DNA of 64,000 nt from Rhabdophis nuchalis (taxonomy: Eukaryota; Chordata; Lepidosauria; Squamata; Natricidae), in assembly GCA_039707465.1 (NCBI GenBank), contig CM077645.1, positions 145,507,503 through 145,571,502 of the forward strand. The letters are read 5' to 3'. Below the pieces are notes generated by a model. The model saw nothing but the letters and a program-made list of their open reading frames with translations, searched no databases and had not been told where the DNA came from. Position numbers and translations under genes: made by a program. Positions 22,815 to 34,643 of the stretch are shown here, piece by piece (position 1 is the first letter of the stretch; each line of letters starts with the position of its first letter).

Positions 22815-22925
22815 TCCCCCATCATCCAGTCAGAGCTGAAGAAGTATCTTGGATTAGAAGCGAAACATCTTCCAAAAAGAAAAAAAGAAAGCCCAGTTGC
22901 TTCTTTAAAGAGGACCTTTGGGATG
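22815..22925 (+). ncRNA. Degenerate hammerhead-like motif of a Penelope-like element
   Basis: CTGAAGA at 22836-22842 and GAAACATC at 22862-22869 flank a foldable AGTATCTT...AAGC segment. This is the order of the hammerhead core (CUGAUGA, stem II, GAAA) with U7 changed to A. Sequences of the form CTGAAGAAGC...GCGAAACGTC are familiar from Penelope-like terminal repeats. With the core change and a mismatched stem, cleavage activity is unlikely. Assignment rests on this one motif. Confidence 0.4.
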
Positions 22926-22971
22926 AACGTTTCTTAACTGAAATTTGAAGTTGCCAAATGGATGACCATTT

Positions 22972-23091
<120 letters not shown>

Positions 23092-23272
23092 TTATTGCTT
23101 ATAAACCGCACCCTCTCCCCACAGGGACTCGGGGCGGTGCACAGGAGAAATAAGAACAATAGCTATATACATATTTCATTAAAAATAGATTAAATTAAGT
23201 AACCTGTGCTAAAATACCCATTAAAACTATCTAACTAAAAATCCCCAATAAACCCTAAAAACAGAGGAATAG

Positions 23273-24230
23273 CTATCCCAGGCCGGCAAGGCAGAAAAAG
23301 TGTGTTTTCAATTTAAGACGGAAGGAGCGGAGGTCCGTGGTGGTCCTAATATCGGGGGGGAGGTCGTTCCAGAGGGCTGGGCCCGCCACAGAGAGAGCCC
23401 TTCCCCTGGGTGTCGCCCGCTGACAAAGTCTAGTGGACGGCACCCGGAGAAGTTCCTCTCTGTGGGAGCGAATCGGTCGTGAGGATGTATGAGGCAGGAT
23501 CCGATCCCGCAAGTAGCTAGGTCCCGAGCCATGGAGCGCTTTAAAGATGATAATTAATACCTTGAAGAGCACCCGGAAGACGACAGGCAGCCAGTGCAGC
23601 TCGCGCAAGAGCGGTGTTACATGGGTGTACCTTGTGGTACCCATAATTGCTCGCGCGGCTGCATTCTGGACTAGCTGAAGTCTCCGGGTGCACCTCAAGG
23701 GAAGCCCCATGTAGAGAGAGTTGCAATAGTCCAGTCGGGATGTCACGAGGGCATGAGTGACTGTGCGAAGGGCGTCCCGATCCAATAGGGGGCGCAATTG
23801 GCGTACCAGGCGAACCTGGTAAAACGCCCTCCTGGCCACGGCTGTCACCTGGTCTTCCATTGACAGCCGGGTATCCAGGAGGACACCCAAATTGCGCGCC
23901 CCATCCACAGGGGCAAGATGTTCGCCCCCTATGGCCAGCGATGGAGTAAGCTGGTTGAATCGGGCAGCCGGAAACCACAGCCACTCGGTCTTGGTCGGGT
24001 TTAGCTTGAGTCCGTTACTTCCCATCCAGATCCGCACGGCTTCCAGGCACTGGCACATCACCGCTACGGCATCGTTGGGGTGGTCTGGGGTAGATATATA
24101 CAGCTGGGTGTCGTCAGCGTATAGGTGGTACTCTACCCCAAAACCACGGATGATCTCACCCAGCGGCTTCATGTATGTGTTAAACAGGAGGGGCGAGAGG
24201 ACCGACCCCTGAGGCACCCCACATAGAGGG
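23273..24230 (-). pseudogene. L2 second half of reverse transcriptase and C-terminus
   Basis: Resumes in the shifted frame at [20 protein letters not shown]. It contains the catalytic YADDTQLY, the thumb, and the C-terminal [33 protein letters not shown] and [20 protein letters not shown] motifs typical of L2. It ends [14 protein letters not shown] before the stop. The reported open frame extends further upstream only as a frameshift artefact. Confidence 0.88.
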
Positions 24231-25185
24231 GTCTCGCGGTCGACCTCTGCCCCCCTGCCAACACAAATTGCGATCGGCCAGAGAGGTAGGAGGAGAACCA
24301 CCGCAAAACGGTGCCTCCCACCCCCAACCCCCCCAGCCGATGCAATAGGATACCATGGTCGATGGTATCGAAAGCCGCCGAGAGGTCTAATAGGACCAGG
24401 ATGGAGGAACAACCCCCATCTCTGGCCCTCCAGAGATCATCCACCAACGCGACCAATGCCGTCTCGGTGCTATGCCCGGGCCGAAAGCCGGACTGGCGCA
24501 GATCTAGATAATCAACTTCATCCAGGTGACGGGGAAACTGTTGTGCCACCACACTCTCGACAACCTTCGCCAAAAAGGGAAGGTTGGAGACAGGACGATA
24601 GTTGTTTAAAAGAGCTGGATCCAAAGAGGGCTTCTTAAGGAGGGGCCTCACCATCGCCTCTTTTAGGGAAGCAGGCAAGGAACTCTCACTTAAGGATGCG
24701 TTGACAACCTCTTGGAGCCAGCCTCGTGTCACCTCCCAGGATGCCAGTACAAGCCAGGAGGGACACGGGTCCAGTAAACATGTGGTGGCTCGCAGTCGCC
24801 CACGTAACCTGTCCATATCTTCGGAAGTAACGGAGTCAAACTCCTCCCAAACAAGATCTCCCTCGTGGCATCTCACTGGGCCATGAATGGGGGCTAACTC
24901 GTTCTGTATCTGAGCGGTTTTCTCCTGCAGAAAAGTCACAAATTCCTCTGCTCTACCCTGTAACGGGGCTTCCCGCACCCTCTGTTGGAGGAGGGCACGG
25001 GTCACCCTAAACAGGGCGGCAGGGCGGTTGTCTGCGGATGCTATGAGAGTGGCACAATGATGGCGTTTGGCCACTCTCAGCGCCACAATGTAAGTCCGTA
25101 AATGGGCTCTTACCTGTGTCCGGTCAGATCCAGATCGGGTAGACCTCCATCTTCTCTCTAGGCATCTCTTGCGGCGTTTCATCAC
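24169..25185 (-). pseudogene. L2 linker and first half of reverse transcriptase
   Basis: Same frame as the endonuclease segment, restarting after the TGA. It holds [40 protein letters not shown], the fingers region, and [16 protein letters not shown] (first catalytic aspartate). Near 24226 a 1-bp deletion shifts the frame so the end reads [14 protein letters not shown] instead of [11 protein letters not shown]. Confidence 0.85.
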
Positions 25186-25221
25186 CCTCAGCTCCTCGGT
25201 AAACCAAGGGGCCTGGGTGTT

Positions 25222-26169
25222 TCACCGCCGCACGAGAGGCCGCAAGGGCGCGACCCGATCCAAGGCTCCCACGGCCGCACTATTCCATGCGGCCGTGAGG
25301 TCCTCCATCGGGGCACGGGTCAGGGATACAGGAAATGGCCCAAGCGCCGTCTGGAACCCATCTGGGTCCATCAGGCGCCTGGGGCGGTACCAGATTGGAG
25401 ACTCTGGTTCCGCCTCCCCGCGGAGGGGAGCAGCGGTCGGAAAGTCAAGGCGGAGAAGTGAGTGGTCTGACCATGACAAGGGCGTGATGACTATATCCCC
25501 TATACCCAGATCACTCTTCCATTGGCCTGAGACAAAGATGAGATCCGGTGTATGTCCACCCTCGTGAGTGGGGCCTTGAATTACTTGGGTCAGGTCCATG
25601 GCCGTCATGGAAGCCATGAACTCCCGAGCTACCTCGGATGATTCGCCCACCGATGGCAGATTAAAGTCCCCCATGACTAAAAGTCTGGGGGTCTCCACTG
25701 CCACCGTAGCGATCACCTCGAGGAGCTCGGGCAGGGCTGCTGCTACATAGCGGGGAGCCAGGTATACAACCAGCAAGCCCAACTGCCTCCCTAGGCCCCA
25801 CTTCACACAGAGGGACTCACAACCGGTAATCTGTGGCACAATGGTCTCTCTCGGCTCAAGACCTTCTTTTACAATGACCGCTACCCCACCACCCCTGCCT
25901 AGGGCCCGCAGCTGATGAAAAGCGCGGTAGCCTGGTGGGCACATTTCAACGAGGGGGAGTCCTCCCTCGTGGCCCAACCAGGTCTCCGCGATTCCGGCCA
26001 GGTCCGGGTCCCCCTCTGACAGAAGGTCACTAATGAGGGGGGCCTTGTTGACAACGGACCTGGCATTGCAAAACATCAGCCGCAGGCCCTGGCTCTGTAC
26101 TTCCTGACCACCTAGCTTGCGGGGGTTGTGGCGCCCGACCGTTTTTAGCCAACGGCCGCGCGCCAACAA
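25222..26169 (-). pseudogene. L2 endonuclease region, truncated by a stop
   Basis: Contains LMFCNARSVVNKAPLISDLL near the N-terminus, then IAETWLG, VVYLAPRY, VMGDFNLPS and WSDHSLLRLDF, the ordered motifs of an apurinic-type endonuclease that nicks target DNA for target-primed reverse transcription. It ends at a TGA where the copy at 60530 has CGA (RRRTTWAPWF), so this is a point mutation, not a natural end. The predicted start codon is not ATG; the true N-terminus is unknown. Confidence 0.85.
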
Positions 26170-26215
26170 CCGGGAGGATGTAGCTTGTCTCCCCCTTTTA
26201 AAATGGGGTCGCTGT

Positions 26216-26345
26216 CATTTTGCAAAACAAGTGATTTTTCAATATTATCAAACAATTTTACATCATCAGCTAAGAGGACACAAGTGCTTTTAAGTTGATC
26301 ACATAATTGTAAATAAGGAAAAGAGTACATCCTAGGACACTGCTC
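26216..26345 (-). mobile_element. CR1-like reverse transcriptase scrap
   Basis: The minus-strand translation reads CDQLKSTCVLLADDVKLF, then NIEKSLVLQNDSDPIL, matching the F/L-ADD catalytic box and following residues of jockey/CR1-type reverse transcriptases. Only about 40 codons remain. Confidence 0.5.
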
Positions 26346-26584
26346 TAAGAAACACTACTGTTTACTGATTTCGGATCAGACATTAAGTGCTTAGACTCAG
26401 GTAAGGTATATGCAAATGTAAGTATTACAAATTACCCATACAGTAGATCTAAATTACCTGGATAGGTCCCTTTCTACAGGAGATCAGGGTGAGATGAGAA
26501 GCAATGACTTTTTAATCTATCCAGTGCAGAACATCAGAGGTTAAACAATTAAAATCGTATAAACAACAAAATGAGTTCTGAACT
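26346..26584. other. Short intergenic stretch
   Basis: Nothing recognised between two LINE fragments. Confidence 0.4.
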
Positions 26585-27390
26585 GAACATTTATTTATTT
26601 ATTTTATTTTATTAAATTTATATCCCACCCTTCTCCACAGAGGACCCAGGGCGGCGCACAGGAAATTTAAAAAACATACAAAATACAATAAATATAATTT
26701 TAAAAACTATTAAATAATCCTATCCTGCGATAAAAACCACATTTTAAAACCCAATTTAAAACTACCTAAAAGTCCCCATGGGAGGTTAGGCTAGGCCGGC
26801 TTGTTGAAACAAATATGTCTTAAGACATTGACGGAAGAGGCGGAGGTCGGTGATGGTACGTAGTTCAGGGGGTAGGTCATTCCAGAGGGCTGGACCCGCC
26901 ACAGAGAAGGCTCTTCCCCTGGGTGTCGCCAGTCGGCATTGTCCGGCCGACGGCACCCTGAGAAGGCCCTCTCTGTGGGAGCGTATCGGTCTAAGGCAGT
27001 GCTTCTCAAATAGTGGGGCGGGCCCCCCAGGGGGGGCGCGAGGCTCCGTAAAGGGGGGCGCGTTTGACCTCGGCAAAGGATTTAATTTTTTTTAAATTTC
27101 TAATGCACTTTAAATCTTTTCTGCTACAGTTAATAAAGCTATTCTTTGTTGTAAATTGATCCACATTTCTTTCTTTTTTTATTCTCTTATACGTTAATAA
27201 GGATACAGTGTTATGCAGAGGTGTACTTATAACAATTTTATAGACAAATGATACTATTTACAGTTGCGCGGGGGGCGCGAAATGTTTTCTTCTTCCTAGG
27301 GGGGGGGCTGACAGAAAATAATTGAGAAGCACTGGTCTAAGGGATGTATGGGGCAGGAAGCGGTCTCGCATATAACTAGGCCCCGAGCCT
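26585..27390 (-). mobile_element. L2 3' end interrupted by a hAT MITE
   Basis: On the minus strand the segments 27390-27335 and 26996-26786 join as the L2 C-terminus ([56 protein letters not shown]), followed by 3' UTR and tail to 26585 (ATTTATATCCCACCCTTCTC). The MITE at 26997-27334 splits the coding part. Confidence 0.88.
26997..27334. mobile_element. hAT MITE, 338 bp, deletion derivative of the BED-hAT family
   Basis: Ends CAGTGCTTCTCAAATAGTGG and ATAATTGAGAAGCACTG, with 8-bp duplications GTCTAAGG (26989-26996 and 27335-27342). The sub-terminal sequences (GGGGGGCGCGTTTGACCTCG; GCGCGAAATGTTTTCTTCTT) match the two ends of the larger element at 34644-35900 in reverse orientation. No coding capacity. 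Confidence 0.93.
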
Positions 27391-28039
27391 AGTTACATGC
27401 TGTAAGATGTTTCAATCAACCATTTTGCTTTATCCCACTTTCTTAACTGGTATGTATTTTAAGTCAGTATTCCAGCTTCTTTTATCATCAGTCCATCCAT
27501 CCTTTCCTTGAATCATATTTACACTTTTCAAGTAACTAAAATGATAATCTAGGATTCTACTGGGATTTTGACCTCAGTTTGCATCAGACAGATCTATCAT
27601 GTAGGCTCGGGAATTTTGGGATATGAAGTTCACAAGTCTTAAAGTTGCCCTATAAATAATACCCTATAAATACATGGGTATTCAGATAGACCCATATATT
27701 TGCTTTGTCTTTCCACAAACCTTCCCCTCCATTTCAATCAAACTATGGAAACAGCACATGCAAAAGAATTTTCCTTCTGAAATGAATTGGGAATATTTTC
27801 TGGATAAGGTAGTTCTGGGCACATTGAAGATATTCTCCTGCATACATCTAGCTTTCCTTGATTTAAATGAATATCTGAACATAAAGGAACTTAGACAATA
27901 TCCACTCCTCACATATGGTAAGGAATCTGTCTTTTGATCTGGCATCAGAAAAATCTTAAAGATCAGATAATATTTTTATAGTAATAGTAGTAGTACATTA
28001 TAACTGCAACCTTGTGTCCAAAACTACTACAGATAGAGG
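27391..28039. other. Intergenic DNA, no gene seen
   Basis: AT-rich unique sequence. Two opposing open frames of 87 codons at 27674-27945 overlap each other and show no recognisable product. Confidence 0.4.
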
Positions 28040-28047
28040 ATTTAACA

Positions 28048-28167
28048 CAGGGGTTCCCAAACTTGGCAACTTTAAGACTTGTGGACTTCAACTCCCAGAA
28101 TGCTGGCTGGAGAATTCTGGGAGTTGAAGTCCACAAGTCTTAAAGTTGCCAAGTTTGGGAACCCCTG
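28048..28167. mobile_element. Palindromic hAT MITE
   Basis: CAGGGGTTCCCAAACTTGGC pairs with GCCAAGTTTGGGAACCCCTG, and ACTTGTGGACTTCAACTCCC with its complement. Exact 8-bp duplications ATTTAACA lie at 28040-28047 and 28168-28175. Confidence 0.92.
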
Positions 28168-28175
28168 ATTTAACA

Positions 28176-29169
28176 TTTCACTGAAGATCATCTGCCTTAA
28201 CGCAGTTTTCCATTTTAAGAAATAGAGGAATTCAGGAGTGGGGGGAAGCTTTCAGTAATGCTTTGTTCTCATTAGATAGTAGCATATTTATGTCTTGTAT
28301 CTATTAAGAAGGGAAAGCCTTTTGGAATCAGAAAAGGCTAAAATTTGGGAACAGGATAACTGCAACCTGAGGGAAAACTAAAATTCACACCACAAAATAA
28401 ATATCTGTAAAAACTGATTTCCCCAATAGTTTTTAACACAGAGCAGGCTTATGCGAGTTGTTCTTGTGTGGTTCTGACAATAAGTGGTTACATTCTCATA
28501 GTATAATTATTTGTTATAAATCTCTGTGAGGCCTGGCCAAGATGGAGCAAAGCCCTCCTATTGGCCAGGATTAAAACTATGAAGTGAACCATATACTTGA
28601 ACCCAGCAACAGCAGCAGCAGCAGCAGATAAATGAAGAATATGAGCTCTGCTTTTTTGTAACAGTATAGAATCTTTCAACAAAGCAAAATCCTTGTAACT
28701 TCTTGAATGAAGCACAAAAGTGGGGAAATTTCTCATTTTTTCCTTCACGTTGAACATTTTAATATAATTGAACATTGCTTGTCCATTCTTTTGAATTAGT
28801 TAGTTAGTTCTTGTAAATGGAATGTGGCATACTAAGTTGGAGTGGATGATAGTCTAATAAGTTACAGAAGTTCAGTTCACAGCTAAATCTTGGCTGTATC
28901 CCCATTTAATATCATGTTGAAACCAATGCATTGTGAAGGAAAGTCTTAGGAATCTCAAGGGTGTGCTTTGTATGGACTAGGCTGCTGTTTAAAGGCCTTT
29001 CCCAATGGATATAGTAGTTTCTAGCAGTTTCTTTTAAGTGCTTGGCTGAACTCCAAGAGTTCAGACCTGATAAAGATATGCTTCAATGATGTTTCTCTAC
29101 ATGACTTATTAGACACAAATACAAAACTAAAATCTTAAGAGTTCACATATCATTAGAGTAACCTTCCCA
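28176..29169. other. Intergenic DNA with short CAG run
   Basis: Unique sequence with a (CAG)6-type run at about 28608-28626. No gene was recognised. Confidence 0.45.
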
Positions 29170-29171
29170 TG

Positions 29172-29554
29172 CAGGTAATCTTCAACTTACAATCAAAGTT
29201 ACAATGGACCTGTGCAGGGCTAGATATGACCCAGATTTGAAGTTTTGACAGCGGGGGGTCCCCATGGTCATTTGATTGCATGGGGGGGGGTAGAATGTGG
29301 GGGGAAACTGAGCCACATTTATAGTAATTTGCAGTGGTGTTTACTTTCAGTTTCTGGGGAAAAAATCAGCCACTGGGAACAATGAATTTGCTTAATGCCC
29401 ACCATATTCACTTTATGACTGAAATATTGGCTTAATGGCCACTGCATAAAAGGCTGTAATATGTGGCATAGTCAATTGGTGGCCGGCTTAATGACCAGCA
29501 TACTTTACAACCATAATTCCAAGCTCAATTAGAGATTAAGTCGAGGACTACCTG
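29172..29554. mobile_element. Tigger-like (TcMar) MITE
   Basis: Left end CAGGTAATCTTCAACTTACA and right end GTCGAGGACTACCTG are inverted repeats; the right flank is TA, the left TA is mutated to TG. The interior shows the family's TTAATGACC/CTTTATGAC phrases. Confidence 0.75.
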
Positions 29555-29879
29555 TACATGATGAAATATATAGGACCATGTGTAGCACTTATTTAGCAAA
29601 CAGCTTCTGGAGGACCATAGTTCCTATCAATGAATTAAAACATGTGCATTTTATGTGCAAAGCATTTGAAAAGGGTGATTTACAATATGCATTAGGGCAA
29701 ATAAAGTATTAATGCAGCTCCATCCTTATCAACATGCTTGAAGTTATTCAACAATTGTTTGCGTCCCTCTCTCTGTGTTATTTTCTCCCTTATATTTGGA
29801 TTTATCTTTTTATTGCAGAATACTTTCCACACATTTAGAATATATCCATGTACACACCTTCTTAGGATGAGTTCAGGGG

Positions 29880-30012
29880 GGTTATTGCTTTTAATTTTAG
29901 GTTTGTATTGTATTTTATTTTTATGCTGGGTTTTTACTGTTTGCGAGCAATCCAGAGTCACAGTGCATGAGTGGGCAGCCATATAAATCTTCCAAGTAAA
30001 TAAATAAACAAA
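29880..30012 (+). mobile_element. LINE 3' tail fragment (L2/L3-like)
   Basis: TTTACTGTTTGCGAGCAATC, CAGAGTCACAGTGCATGAGT and GGGCAGCCATATAAATCTTC, with AAATAAATAAACAAA, match the general LINE 3' end format (stem-loop, TATAAAT, short-repeat tail). Subfamily is uncertain. Confidence 0.5.
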
Positions 30013-30089
30013 TCCTGTTGTGTGTCAATGAAACATGGATCCGCTCTGCTGCACCTCTCAGCTGGGCTAAAAAAAAAGGAAATATATGT

Positions 30090-30218
30090 CAGAATAGCGC
30101 AGGGGCGGGGGGGGGGAGTGTCCCATCCTTAAGATTGGAGCAAAACTGTTTGCTCTCAGCTGATCTTTGGAGCTACTGGTACGCCCAAACCAGTCCAAAC
30201 CGGTAGAATCCCATCCCT
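30090..30218. mobile_element. GTGGTGGGAT-type MITE, right-end fragment
   Basis: The reverse complement of the end reads CAGGGATGGGATTCTACCGG and then TTTGGACTGGTTTGGGCG, matching the terminus of the element at 39746-40155. Confidence 0.55.
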
Positions 30219-30396
30219 GTACAAAAGGAGAAAAGGATAAAGATTGCAAGATTTTGGTGTGTGTCAAGGGGAGAGCAGAGATATTGGATTTTGGGGGTTG
30301 CATATCCCTTGACACCTGAAGCAGTAAAAGAGAAAGTAAAGCAGAATGCTTTCAGGAAAAAAAGACCCCTTATTATTTGTTTCTGTAAGTCAGAGT

Positions 30397-30800
30397 CAGT
30401 GGTGGGTTCCAGATTCCGTTCCAACCGGTACGGTTGAAATGGGACCAGTGGCGTCCATGTGGATGCGCGCAGCATGCGCATGCATCTTGGCGCTTCCGTG
30501 AGCCTCTGCGATGCTCCATCTAGTCAGCGGAGTGTCGCGCATGTGCTGTATGTGCTGCGCACATGCGCGGAAGCGCTGAAGACATAAAAGAACGGTAAGA
30601 AGCTTGGGCAGGCAGGTGGGCCCTCCAGAGCACTGTACCAGAATGGTATCTGGTGCTCCAGGCAGGCTCCGATATGCCCGTACAGGGGCGCACCGCCTGC
30701 AACCAACCCCGGGTCAGAATGGACTCCCAAATCCAGCAAGTCATATCATACAGCTCTCTCTCTTTAGGCTTTACTAACATGGAGAATCCCAGATACACTA
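30397..30800. mobile_element. GTGGTGGGTT-type MITE, degraded
   Basis: Begins CAGTGGTGGGTTCCAGATTC and CAACCGGTACGGTTGAAATG, followed by a GC-rich core with GCGCATGCG repeats and an AGCACTGTACCAGAATGGTA block. The right terminus was not identified, so the end is approximate. Confidence 0.45.
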
Positions 30801-31764
30801 TCACCTGACCTGGGAGTAAGGGGACAAGTGAAAAGACTTAGGGGACAGTAAGAGAAACTGCAGCCTCTATATTGGGCTAAAACCTAGAAGTGAGAGGATA
30901 ATTTTCAAGTATCAACCCTGCAAAGAATCAAGGAAGGAAGACTCAAACTGTAATGCATATTGTTTCTTCATTGATATGTGATCTGTTCTGGAGAAATTGC
31001 TTTCCAGGACATTCAGGAGTAAGAGACATGTTTCCTTTCAGATCTTTTGGACTGTATCTCCCATTTTCCTTTGCCATTTTCAGTGCTAGCTAAGGGCTGA
31101 TAGGAATTGGTGTCCCAAACATCTGGATGGCATCAGGTTACCTATCTTAGCCTTAATACCACCCACCTATCTCTTCAGGAGTAGCTAATGGGAAATTGTA
31201 TCCAACAATTCATCAGTACACACTGCCTCAAAGGAACAAGCACAGTGAGCTAGAAACCGTATTTTCTTGATTTACAAGATTGCATTTTTATATTTCTTTC
31301 ATAATTTCTTAGTTTTTTTCGTAGGTGGGTGGACAGATGTTTGCAATTACATCCCTATATGTGGTTCACAGGTATTCAAGCACTGAAGAGCTTGGCTCTT
31401 TAAAAAATATTTTCAAGGAGCCAGCTGCCAAACCATACCAAGTGGAAATATTCTAAAAAGATAGGCACTTCTTATAAAAAGATGAATGACTCATGTTCAT
31501 AAAACATAATTACTGTAGTATTTTTTTTAATGGATTGGCTGATGAAAAGGAGGGGGGGGGTTTCAATTGCCTGTTCATTACAGGGGCTCTTTGCATGGAA
31601 GTATGTCCAGTATTGGCACAACTTACTGATCCTAAAAGTAACAGCTTAGTTTTAGATACAGTACTTGTTGAAACTGTCTTTCTAGCTTAGTTAGCTTTCT
31701 AGTCCTATAATGAGATGAACTCCCATATGTATGGCTTAGGAATCACAGTCTGAATAAAATGCTA
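30801..31764. other. Intergenic DNA, no gene seen
   Basis: Unique sequence with no recognisable element. Confidence 0.45.
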
Positions 31765-31766
31765 TA

Positions 31767-31905
31767 CAGGTAGTGCTCAATGGAAAAGCCAGATTCACTT
31801 ATCAACCGTGTTACTTACTTAACAACTGCTGTGATTCACTTAACAACTGCTTTGCTTTAGCAACAAAAATTTGGGGCTCAATTGTGGTAAGTTGAGGACT
31901 ACCTT
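31767..31905. mobile_element. Internally deleted Tigger-like MITE
   Basis: CAGGTAGTGCTCAATGGAAA at the left and GTTGAGGACTACCTT at the right, with TA on both sides (31765-31766 and 31906-31907). Contains CACTTAACAACTGCTTTGCT. It is about a third of the length of the copy at 47956. Confidence 0.75.
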
Positions 31906-31907
31906 TA

Positions 31908-33329
31908 TAGTAGACTGAATTAAAATAAGAAGAAAAAATACAGTGAAAAACTATGACTGGTGTGAAAAAATGCTAGGGAATATAAAGAAAGAATTGACTA
32001 TCATTTTCTTGGTAGATAAACTAATGATCAAACCTTCTGGTTGGAATGTATTTTTTTTCTTCATGCTTTCATTGTACATTTGCAATTCAAGCAAATTAAA
32101 GTTGTCTTTTCAAACAAAGTTTTTAATTTTTTGTTACAAATTTTAAATTCTTGTAAACAAAGTATTGCCGGGGTTTTACCCTTTAACATTACAGTACATA
32201 ATTCATTTACATCATATTTCCATTTCCAATTTTAGCCATATTATTTTCATCCCATATCTTCCATATTAAACTTAATTTTTTCTTAACACATAAACAATAT
32301 CATTATTTGCCTCTTCAGAAATAAATCAAATTTATCGTTTCATTTTCCGCTATTATATTTTCTGTAGGTAGCATATATCCTCAGATTCAATTTTTTTATA
32401 ATAAGCATTTTGCTTAATTAGTTAAAATGTTAATATAATTCCCTCACATCTTAAATAACTACATATTATTAACGTATTTCATTTTATTCTACTAATATAT
32501 CTCTTCTTTCCCTTCCTCATTGTCTAACCATTTCCTTAGTTCATCTCTTACTCTCTTTAATGTTCCACTTTTCATTCATTTTCTGGTTGTCTTTTTATCC
32601 CATGTTCTTAGATTCTTTTTATTTATTTTTATTTTTATATGTATTATGTATTTTCTTGCAAATTAAAGATGTCAAAACCAGTGCACAAGTATCTAAAAAA
32701 AGTTCTGCAGTGCTGTTCCTGGAATATCTCCCTGCTTGGGAAAATGGGAAATATATAGCAGGATATTTTAAAACTTTTAAACATTTTCTCAAAGGAAAAA
32801 TTAGATATAGACATTACAGTACATATCCATGCAGTTCCAAAATACCACAATCATCAGCTCATACGACATTTCTAGAATAACCATGATGTGGTTGCCTAAA
32901 AAGAGAATGTAAACTTTGGCTGCATTCTTTGAAGTTTTGATCACAGAACTTGGAAACATATTACATTATTATGCAACGGACCCATCACCTTTCCTTTCAA
33001 GATGGATTACCTTGGCTGCCTCAAAGGAATAATGAATAGTAATGAATGAGTAGTGGATACTGATGTATGTTTGGATTGCATTTAAAGAGGAAACTTTATG
33101 CCAGAAGTTTACAATCTCATATGAATCAGACAAAATCTCCTATACTATATATATACAAAAAGGATTTTTAAATATTCAAACACTCTGTTGAGGATATACT
33201 GTATCACTGAATACTGTATACCATCAGTGTTGACTGGAGTATTTCGGAAAAGGACATAACAGGTTTTTTAACAAGAATAGTTTGTACTTGTGACCACTGA
33301 ATGGCCAAAAGTACTTGGAACCAGCCACT
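31908..33329. other. T-rich low-complexity and unique DNA
   Basis: A T/A-rich low-complexity block at 32040-32650 could be the antisense of an old LINE 3' UTR, but no diagnostic motif is visible. The rest is unique. No gene was seen. Confidence 0.4.
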
Positions 33330-33515
33330 CAGTGGTGAAATTTAAAACTTTTTACTACCGGTTCTGTGGGCATGGCTTGGTGGGCGTGGCAGGGGAAGCA
33401 TAATGCAAAATCTCCATTCCCTCCCCATTCCTGGGGGAAGGGTATTGCAAAATCTCCATTCCCACCCTACTCTGGATCCAGCCAGAGGTGGTATTGCCAG
33501 TTCTCCGAACTATGA
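33330..33515. mobile_element. GTGGTG-type MITE, left part
   Basis: CAGTGGTGAAATTTAAAACT, TTTTTACTACCGGTTCTGTG and GGCATGGCTTGGTGGGCGTG match the family copy at 48388. An internal block (AAAATCTCCATTCCC) is repeated twice. Confidence 0.6.
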
Positions 33516-34235
33516 TTATTCATATAATTATTGTAATCTTATTTCATCTATCTATTCTTCCAGTATTTAATGTCTCAACCACAACCATTTTTGGTAAGCA
33601 CCAAAAGATAAGCAATATTACTAGCAGGTCCTTTACAAGATTTCAGGTATACAGTAATGTGTGGTCAAATTATGAGAAAATGACTTCTTCTCATAAAAAA
33701 CATACTACTTTGTTTTTCTTCCTCGGCCACTGTATGCCATTTCTCAATTGTGTGGGTGCTTCCACTATGACAACGTTTGAACTGCCAGCAGCCTCACAAT
33801 TGTAATAATAAACATTGCTATATACTGAAGAATCAAATGTGAGTGGGTGAGCGATTTAAACAGGAAAAAGTGATGGTCCCAAGATAGAAATTAAATTCCA
33901 ACTTGAACCCAGCTTTATTGAGATAGTGGTAGAATTGAAATATACATTTCCTTTGGCCTGGTTTAGCTGGGCAATGAAAAGCAGACAGTAAGATGACATG
34001 GCCACCTCCTGAAGGAGAAATATTTTTCCACTATTTTGGACAATATTTGGGAAAGAAAAAAAATCAATTTCAGGTTAATAGCACATGCTGTCTGCTTGTA
34101 AGCTCCTTGTCCAAAGGATAGAAAGGGACATTCTTAAGAAAATCTAATTCATAACTGTACTTTTCATTCTGCAAAGAAGTACAGGCAGAACAAAAGGCTA
34201 ATTGTCTTCTATCCTTCATACCTTAAGTATTACTG
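33516..34235. other. Intergenic DNA, no gene seen
   Basis: Unique AT-rich sequence with no recognised features. Confidence 0.45.
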
Positions 34236-34239
34236 TCTA

Positions 34240-34594
34240 AGTAAACTTAAAGGTTTCCTTTGCACATATGTGCTAGTCGTTCCCAACTCTAGGGGGTGGT
34301 GCTCATCTCCATTACAAAGTTGAAGAGCCAGCGCTGTCTGAAGATGTCTCTGTGGTCATGTGCCCGGCATGACTAAACGCCAAAGATGCACGGAACGCTG
34401 TTACCTTCCCACCAAAGGTGGTTCCTATTTTTCTACTTGCATTTTTACATGATTTCAAACTGCTGGAAGTTTGAAGCTGGGACAACTAATGGAAACTCAC
34501 TCCCTTACCCGGTGCTAAGTATTCGAACTGCCAAACTGCCAACCTTTCTGATTGACAAGCTCAGCTCCTTAGCCACTGAGCCACCATGTCCCTT
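34240..34594 (-). mobile_element. Sauria SINE
   Basis: Read on the minus strand it begins with a tRNA-like head: A box GTGGCTCAGTGGCTAAGG (34583-34567) and B box AGTTCGAATAC (34529-34519). The body includes ACGGCGTTCC-like, CATGCCGGGCACATGACCAC and GAGATGAGCACCACCCCCTA blocks, and the 3' part ACTCTAGGG and AAAGGAAACCTTTAAG is the expected BovB-related tail. This family is restricted to squamates and related lepidosaurs, so it is the best single taxonomic marker in the window. Confidence 0.85.
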
Positions 34595-34643
34595 CATTAC
34601 TGTATATAGATTGCTAAAAATGTTAACTCATCTTGAGTTAGTG

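Noticed and set aside
23892..24886. Plus-strand frames over the minus-strand L2
   Set aside because: Antisense shadows of the reverse transcriptase coding sequence.
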